A stretch of DNA of 64,000 bases from positions 27,206,553 to 27,270,552 of the forward strand of contig CM039129.1 of NCBI GenBank assembly GCA_022036555.1, given 5' to 3'. The position numbers were made by a program, and so were the translations under genes. The stretch comes from Microstegium vimineum. Lineage: Eukaryota > Streptophyta > Magnoliopsida > Poales > Poaceae. The notes below the pieces were generated by a model, which ran no database searches, was not told the DNA's origin, and worked only from the letters and a program-made list of their open reading frames with translations. Shown in pieces: positions 57,301 to 64,000 of this stretch (the first letter of the stretch is position 1; each line of letters opens with the position of its first letter).

Positions 57301-57456
57301 GCTAACCAGAAGAAAATTCAACTTCCCGATGTCACCAAGATCCTGCAACAAGAGAGAGATGCTGCTGCTCGCGAGGCTCTGACGCTGAGGAAGAAAGTCA
57401 AACCAGTAGAAGGTACTGCCGATGACGACGCCAAGGAACTGGAGGAAGTGGACTAG
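54380..57456 (+). pseudogene. Antisense plant mobile domain (PMD) gene inside Gypsy-4
   Basis: Five exons on the strand opposite gag-pol. Exon 1 54380-54406 (MAINFDVPA); exon 2 54505-55964; exon 3 56038-56250; exon 4 56336-56743; exon 5 56813-57456. All introns are GT-AG, about 70-98 bp, phase 0. Exon 2 holds a PMD (aminotransferase-like plant mobile domain): LADVHMLTSL, EHAIFLNMWLEKFIFC, GGPWWFINMWL, then FYYPWAAARQLAFGQ. Exons 3-4 are Pro/Ser/Thr-rich; exon 5 is a long coiled coil. The PMD family occurs in host MAIN/MAIL proteins and in transposons; its biochemical role is unsettled. Broken by frameshifts near 55105 and 57255 and a TAG at 57077. A captured host gene or a long-standing element gene are both possible; I favour the latter. 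Confidence 0.8.
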
Positions 57457-57630
57457 ATTCGCCTGCGTGCGATATCATCCATCCAATCCTTGTTGTAATT
57501 TATTGTAATCCGTCATGTCGGCAATTTGCAAACCTTGACATTTCATTTTGCATGAAACATAATGTTTACACATCTTCTACCGATATTCTGTATGATTGTT
57601 ACCTTATTGGCACTTATACTTTGTGTTGCC

Positions 57631-60600
57631 TCATGCATCTACCCAGATACTGGGATAATATTTCTTTAAATATTTACCGTTGATTGCTCTGGGAAACGCA
57701 ACTCCTTCGAGGGATTCCAAAATATAAGCATTACCAGGAGCTGACCGATTTATCCGAAATGGACCCTCCCAATTAGGAGACCATTTTCCAAACTTAGAAC
57801 TCTTAGTTCCAATCGGCAAAATCAGCTTCCATACCAGATCACCATTGGTAAACTCTTTTACCTTGACTTTCTTATCATACCATCTGGCAACTCTTTTCTT
57901 ATTCTCTTCAATACTAATCAAAGCCCTCAACCGATGACTTGCCAGATCCTCTAACTCATTCTTCATAAGAGTACCATACTCATCGGCCATCAACTGATCT
58001 TGAGAAGATAATCGCCTAGAACCAGTTTTAATCTCCCAAGGCAAGACAACATCATGCCCATAAACCAACTGATACGGTGAAACCTTAGTTGCACCATGAC
58101 ATGCCATCCAATATGACCATAGAGCTTCATTCAACACCATATGCCACCTTCTAGGGTTTTCTTGAATCTTGTGTTTGATAAGTTTGATAACTCCTTTATT
58201 AGTTGCTTCAGCCTGACCGTTAGCTTGAGCATAATAAGGAGAAGAGTTTAAAACCCATACCAGCAGCAAACTCATCAAACTCTCCCGACGTGAACATAGT
58301 TCCTTGATCGGTAGTGATAGTCTGAGGGATACCAAATCGGTAAACAATATGCTCTTTCACAAAATCTATCATGTTTGCCGACGTTACCTTCTTCAAAGGG
58401 ATAGCTTCAACCCATTTTGTAAAGTAATCGGTAGCAACAAGAATGAACTTATGTTCTTTACTTGATGGCGGATAAATCTGGCCGATGAGATCAATAGTTC
58501 ATCCTCTAAACGGCCAAGGCTTGATTATGGGATTCATTGCCGATGCAGGTACCCTCTGAACATTACCGAATTTTTTACAATCTTGACATCCCTCGAAGTA
58601 TTTGAAGAAATCTTCAAGAATTGTCGGCCAGTAATACCCATTCCGTCTAATCATCCATTTCATCTTGAATGCCGATTGATGCGCTCCACACACTCCTTCA
58701 TGAATTTTGCCTAGTAACTCTTTCGATTCTTCTGTACTAAGGCATCTGAGCAAAACTCCATCAATGGTCCGATAATACAATTCATCAAGGAGCACATATT
58801 TGGTAGCTTGAAACCTTAACCGCCTCTCAACCTTTCTAGACGGGTTTCTCAAGTAATCGGCAATTTCCTTCTTCTAGTCATCGACAACCGTTACCGATGT
58901 CATTACTCCTTGAATTGCCTGATACCCTGAAGCATACTGTGCCAACCGATTAGTTTCTTCATTATATAACCTGGAATGTGTTCAAGGCGGTATTCTTTAA
59001 AATCTTTTAATAAATGTAAACACCTCTCATGGTGTGCAATTAACACTTCACTTCTGCATTCATATATCCCCAATTAATTGATTGATCACCAACATAGAGT
59101 CACCAAAGACTTCGACGGCATCGGCACACACTTCCTTGAGCAACTCCAACCCTTTTATTAAAGCCTGATACTCAGCCTTATTGTTTGTCGACGTAGCAAC
59201 AATCGGCAACGAAACTTCATATTTCTGTCCTCGGGTGAAATTAAGAGAACACCGATACCTGCCCCCTCTTTGCATGTAGACCCATCAAAGAACAAAGTCC
59301 AAGGAGCAATCTCTACAGAGCTTATCACATTGCAATGTTGAGTAACAAAATCGGCCATCACCTGACCTTTAACTACTTTGGCCGATTCATACCTTAAATC
59401 AAACTCCGATAGCGCCAAAATCCATTTGTCAATTCTTCCACTTAATATCGGCATCGACAGCATATATTTAACCACACCATCTTTGCATATGACGGTGCAT
59501 TCGCCCGATAGCAAATAATGTCTCAACTTAGTACTAGAGAAGTACAAACAAAGACATAACTTTTCGACGGCCGAATACCTGGTTTCAGCATCCACCAATC
59601 TTCTACTCAAATAGTAAATCACACATTCCTTTCCTTCAAATTCTTGGATTAAGGCTGACCCGATAACACTGTCATCAGCAGACAAATACAATCTAAAAGG
59701 TTTCCCGTGTTGAGGTGGAATCAAGACTGAAGGATTCACTAAATATTTCTTAATCTTTTCCAAAGCTAGCTGTTGCTCTTCTGTCCATATAAATTCTTGA
59801 TTGGCCTTCAATTTCAACAGCGGACTAAAAGACTTAATCTTTCTAGATAGATTAGATATAAATCTTCAAATAAAATTAATCTTGCTGATCAAGGATTGCA
59901 ACTCAGCCTTATTTGTGGGAGCAACCACCTTGTTAATTGCATCAATAGATTTTCTGCCGATCTCGATGCCTCTCTGATGCACCATAAAACCCAGAAACTG
60001 GCCTGCCGATACACCAAATGCATACTTGTTAGGATTCATCTTCAACCCATGCTCCCTTGTGCATTCCAGGATTTTTCGCAAATCGGCAAGATGCTTCTCA
60101 AAATTTCCGGATTTAACCACCACATCATCAATATAGATTTCGACTATTGTGTCGATGTACTTATGAAAGATAAAATTCATTGCTCTTTGATAAGTAGCAC
60201 CGGCGTTCTTCAAGCCAAAAGTCATTACGACCCACTCAAACAAACCGACATGACCTGGACATCTGAAAGCAGTCTTGTTTATGTCTTCCTCAGCCATGAA
60301 TATTTGATTATATCCAGCATTACCATCCATGAAACTAATGATTTGATGTCCGGCAGCGGCATCAACCAATAGATCGGCAACTGGCATCGGATAACCATCC
60401 ATCGGTGTAGCCTTGTTGAGATTCCTGAAATCAATACAACCACAAAGTTTTCCATTCTTCTTATACACAGGAACCACATTAGAAATCCATTCGGCATACC
60501 GACATTGCCGAATAAATCCAGCCTCAATTAATTTTTTAATTTCAACTTTAATATCAGGTAATACCATAGGATTGCATCGGCGCGCAGGTTGCCGATGTGG

Positions 60601-61641
60601 TTGGAAACCAGACTTAATAGGCAACCGATGTTCGACTATTGATCGGTCTAAACCAGGCATCTCCGTATAATCCCAAGCAAAACAATCTTTATATTCCTTC
60701 AATAAATGAATCAACTGTTGTTTACATTGGGAATCTAACTTAGTACTAACAAAGGTTGGCCTGGGCCTACTACCACCGCCGATATCTATCTCTAGTAAAT
60801 CATCGGTGGATGTGAACCCCTGCCCCAGTTTTCCATCATCGGCGAACCGATCCATTAAAACTCTTCTTCAGGACCGACTGCTTGGATCGGTGTAATGTGG
60901 TAATCGGCAACTTTGAGGAACTCTGTGTCCCAAGCTTCACCTGATATGCACCTGGTTTGCTCATAAGTTTCCGATTCTGCCGATGCAACAATTGACGGAG
61001 TTTCACTCCGGATGACTTCAATCTTGTCTCCAACCCATTGCACGAGGCTTTGGTGCATTGTAGAAGGAATGCAGCAATTAGCATGGATCCAATCCCTTCC
61101 TAAGAGCAAGTTGTAGGTGCCTTTGCCACTGATCACGAAAAAAGTCATCGGCAAAGTTTTACTGCCGATGGTTAACTCAACACATACGGCTCCCATAGTT
61201 GGTGACACATTGCCTTCAAAGTCTTTGAGCTTCATGTCCGTTTTGACTAAGTCTTGGTCACCTTTCCCAAGCTTCCTGAACATGACATATGGAATTATAT
61301 TGATTGATGCCCCCACCATCCACCAGCATCTTCGTCACGGGCTGCCCATCTACTTTACCTTTGATGAACAGGGCTCTTAAGTGCTGCCTTTCATCATCGA
61401 CAGACTTCTCAAAGACAGCTGTCATCGGATCTAACACCAACTGTGCCATCTTAGCAGCTTCTTCCTCAGCATCGACAGGTGCCATGAATTCCATCGGCAA
61501 TATGACGACCATATTGATTTCTGCCGATGGATCCCTATCCTGGCGCTTTGGCCTCCACTGCTTGACTGGAGACTTTTCCCTTGAAGGATTTTCACTCTCA
61601 TATAAATCTCCTTGGCGCTCACGCTGAATCCTTCTTTTCAA
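57631..61641 (-). pseudogene. pol: Gypsy-4 pol: protease, RT, two RNase H domains, integrase (broken)
   Basis: Sense order from 61641. Protease KMLVDGG near 61310-61340 with a frameshift directly after it, then LLLGRDWIH. RT 60855-59866: FAWDYTEMPGLDRS, MDGNAGYNQIFM, LKNAGATYQRA, YIDDVVVKS (about 60110-60135). RNase H1 59817-59300: LYLSADDSVIGSAL, YLSRRLVDAETRYSA, KWILALSEFDL. Second RNase H: WTLFFDGSTCKEGAG, frameshift near 59220, then NNKAEYQALIKGL. Integrase zinc region GVCGAHQS..CQDC (58600-58720), a TGA for Trp near 58496, a frame change near 58250, and core-to-tail with YYAQANGQAEATNKG and a GPF-type end at 57631. All domains of a Tat-lineage pol are present but several frames are needed. 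Confidence 0.9.
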
Positions 61642-61665
61642 AGTCTTTGTCAGACCTTTGGGGCA

Positions 61666-64000
61666 CTATTGAGGAAGCTTAGTTTTCCAAACAGGTTGGT
61701 GTTGTTTTTCACTGCTTGTATTGGCACCACGCCTTATGTTTGGATCTCTAGAGAATATCTCCTTATCGGGTACTCTTGCATTGGCCATTTCCTCGAGCTC
61801 CTCCTGACCAACGTGCCTGCCAAGTCTATCATGTGCGCTGCGTTTGCCCCCCAACCGATCATGCGCTGATTTCTTCTCTTTGATCGGCGTGCGATAGCTT
61901 GATGCCTGATCATCAAAACAGGGTTTCTTTTCTGACCGATTGGCAGGATAATATCCATTGCATTCCGGGCAATTATCGGCAGTAGGTAATTTAATACTTT
62001 CTTCCCAGCAATGAACGAAGAAGGGACACCTCCAATGGTCTTTATGCTGAAACCACTCTTGACGCCTCCCTTCCTCCTGCCGCTGATATCGTTCTTCCTG
62101 CGATTGCCGATAATCTTGTCTTGGCCGCCTATGCGTGATTATAACACCAAGAACCCTCTTGGCATTACTGCTTTCATCGGCAACTCTCTTGCCTTTTCTA
62201 TTATCGACAAACTTCTTCACATCACGCTCAGCTACCTGATGGTCTGGATCCACCGATGCATTCTTCCTGGCAGCTTCCGATGTTAACACTTTAGTTTTTT
62301 CAGTAGTTTCCACCATGTTATTTGGAAACGGATGCTGGTCAATCTTCATCGGCTTCTGGGCTTTAGTATCTCCAAACGTGATTCGCCCAGATTCAATTTC
62401 TGATTGCAACTGCTGCCTAAAGACTTTGCAATCATTGGTGCTGTGTGAAGTTGCATTGTGCCATTTGCAATACCTGATCCTTCTGAGCTCTTCGGTCGAT
62501 GGAATTACCTGGTTAGGCGCCAACTTGATCCGCCCTTCTTGAAGCAATAGATCAAACATCCTATCGGCCTTGGTAATGTCAAAGGTGAACCTTTCTGCTT
62601 CCTTCTGGCCAAACGGACATGATACCAACTTCTTGTCCTTAACCCATTTAGCAGCGCCAATGCTCAGCTCTTCATCTGACTCAGAATCCTCTTCTTGTCC
62701 AATGAAGGCCACCTTCTTGTTCCAAGTCTTCCTAGGCTCAAAAGTTTTAACATCTTGATCGGTAATCCTCTGCACCAGATGACTTACGCTTTCAAATTCT
62801 TGAGACGCATACTTATCTTTGATATGCGGCAGAAGTCCCTGGAAAGCCAAATCTGCCAGCTGCCGATCATCAAGTACCAGGCTGTAGCACTTGTTCTTTA
62901 CGTCTCGCAGCCTCTGAACAAAGCTTTCCACCGATTCATCATTATGCTGCCTCAGCTTGACTAAATCGGTAAGCTTCTTCTCATGCACGCTAGCGAAGAA
63001 GTATTTATGAAACTGCCTCTCCAGATCGGTCCATGTGATTATAGAGTTCGGAGGCAGTGAAATGAACCATGTGAACGCCGATCCAGACAATGATGATGAG
63101 AACAATCTCACCCTTAGTTCTTCTCTACTGGTAGCTTCTCCACACTGGATAATGAAGCGGTTGATGTGCTCCATCATTGACGTGTCATCCTGACCAGAGA
63201 ACTTGTTAAAATCCGGCACCTTGTATCGATTTGGAAGAGGAATTAAATCGTATCCCGGAGGGTATGGTGTCCGATAAGAGTATGTGTTAACCTTGGGTTT
63301 AATGCCGAATTATTCCTTCATTACTTCGGCAATCTTATCGGCCTAGTACGCATCCTGTTCTAGCCGACTCATTGGTTGGACGTTGACCGGTGGAGCCGGC
63401 TGATGCGCCCCTTCGGGTCTTGGTCGCAAAGCGCTTGAAGTAATTGGCACATGCGCAGTACCAGCCATCTGAGCATTATGCATCGGCTGATTGGCCGATG
63501 GGTAACTTTGCACACTCACTGGATTATGCTGTGACATTACATTCATCGGTTGATGTACCGATGCTCCACCTTGAGCGTTTGCCAGGTATTGATACCCGGG
63601 TTGTACCACCTGATGCTGAATTGGTGGTGGAGCAGTCCAACGAGGATTGTAGGTCATCAGCATATAATTCACCGATGGTTGATAGTTAACTGGAGCGTGT
63701 TGCTCCTGTATTCTGGAGTAATCAACAAATTGGTTACCTTGATGTGCTAATACTCCAGCTTGAGGATTTACCACCATAGGTTGACTCCCAGTTGCTATAT
63801 TGTGTTGCATCGGCACAGAATTTACCGATGGTGGCATTATAGGTACTTTAGGAATCACCACTTGGATATCTTCTGATGGCATTTGCACAGTTGGAGAAGA
63901 CGTGGAGTAATGCATCATAGGGATCACCGGCTGTGATTGCATTGTTGATGCCACGGAGCCCTTCCGAGCTGAGCTATCTCCTTGCACAAGACTGGAGCCA
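61666..64000 (-). pseudogene. gag: Gypsy-4 gag (N-terminus beyond the window)
   Basis: Open at the right edge. N-terminal part to 63343: Pro/Gln/Met/Val-rich low complexity (VVNPQAG, HQPMNVMSQHNP). Stops near 63340 and 63310, then one open frame 63219-61666 (517 codons). Retrotrans_gag core: FNKFSGQDDTSMMEHINRF, GSAFTWFISLPPNSIITW, FHKYFFASVHEKKLTDL, ESFVQRLRDVKNKC. A knuckle-like CKWHNATSHSTNDCKVF lies near 62430-62480 and a Cys/His cluster CPFFVHCW..CPECNGYY near 61950-62025. The C-terminus has a short duplicated KKSAHDRLGG/KRSAHDRLGR. A TAG separates it from the protease frame. It forms the particle; similar in plan to the Gypsy-3 gag. Confidence 0.87.

Larger units (their letters stand above)
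52741..64000 (-). mobile_element. Gypsy-4: Tat-lineage retrotransposon with antisense plant-mobile-domain gene, running off the right edge
   Basis: Minus-strand element. Visible in sense order from the right edge: gag, protease, RT, RNase H, second RNase H, integrase, then the antisense gene (54380-57456, plus strand), purine tract and 3' LTR (52741-53939). The 5' LTR and primer site lie beyond 64000. It is inserted in the second RNase H of Gypsy-3; the left flank is ggtgt. Words gccgat/atcggc are strongly over-used throughout. Confidence 0.92.

Overview
The window is a repeat-only stretch of a grass (Poaceae) nuclear genome. I find no host gene, rRNA or tRNA gene. The plant and grass assignment rests on SIRE-type Copia elements primed by initiator tRNA-Met, Tat-lineage Gypsy elements with a second RNase H and antisense extra genes, En/Spm (CACTA) transposases, and an Angela/BARE-like solo LTR. 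LTRs rich in TCCGGA words recall Opie/Ji-type elements of panicoid grasses. I cannot name the species. All coding regions carry stops or frameshifts.

Layout. Copia-A (1-9178, +) enters with a truncated 5' LTR and sits inside an LTR of a second SIRE-like family (B-prime fragment, 9179-11142). That fragment also holds a solo LTR (9253-10491) with a perfect TCGGA target duplication. The B-prime LTR abuts the transposase gene (tnp2) of CACTA-1, present as 11143-12739 and 43292-44121. The two halves are split by Gypsy-1 (12740-43291, -), a pol-less element. Gypsy-1 is split by Gypsy-2 (14040-36412, -, target duplication GTGTC). The 3' LTR of Gypsy-2 is split by Copia-B (14288-27090, -, target duplication GAGGG). 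The 5' LTR of Gypsy-1 is split by TRGAG-1 (37918-42799, -), a 4.9-kb element encoding only gag and protease. To the right, the start of CACTA-2 (44792-46483, +) is cut by Gypsy-3 (46484-52740, +), which is cut in its second RNase H by Gypsy-4 (52741 to beyond 64000, -).

The 100-N gap at 18372-18471 is flanked by two apparently identical 1265-bp blocks (17107-18371 and 18472-19736). This is almost certainly an unmerged contig overlap, so about 1.37 kb inside Copia-B is probably artificial.

The most interesting biology is in the two Tat-lineage Gypsy elements. Each carries, between pol and the 3' LTR and on the opposite strand, an intron-containing extra gene. In Gypsy-2 this is a 'putative gypsy type transposon' (Transposase_28-like) gene. 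In Gypsy-4 it is a five-exon plant mobile domain (PMD) gene with its own TATA box, all introns in phase 0, and a coiled-coil tail. The same slot thus holds unrelated antisense cargo in related elements.
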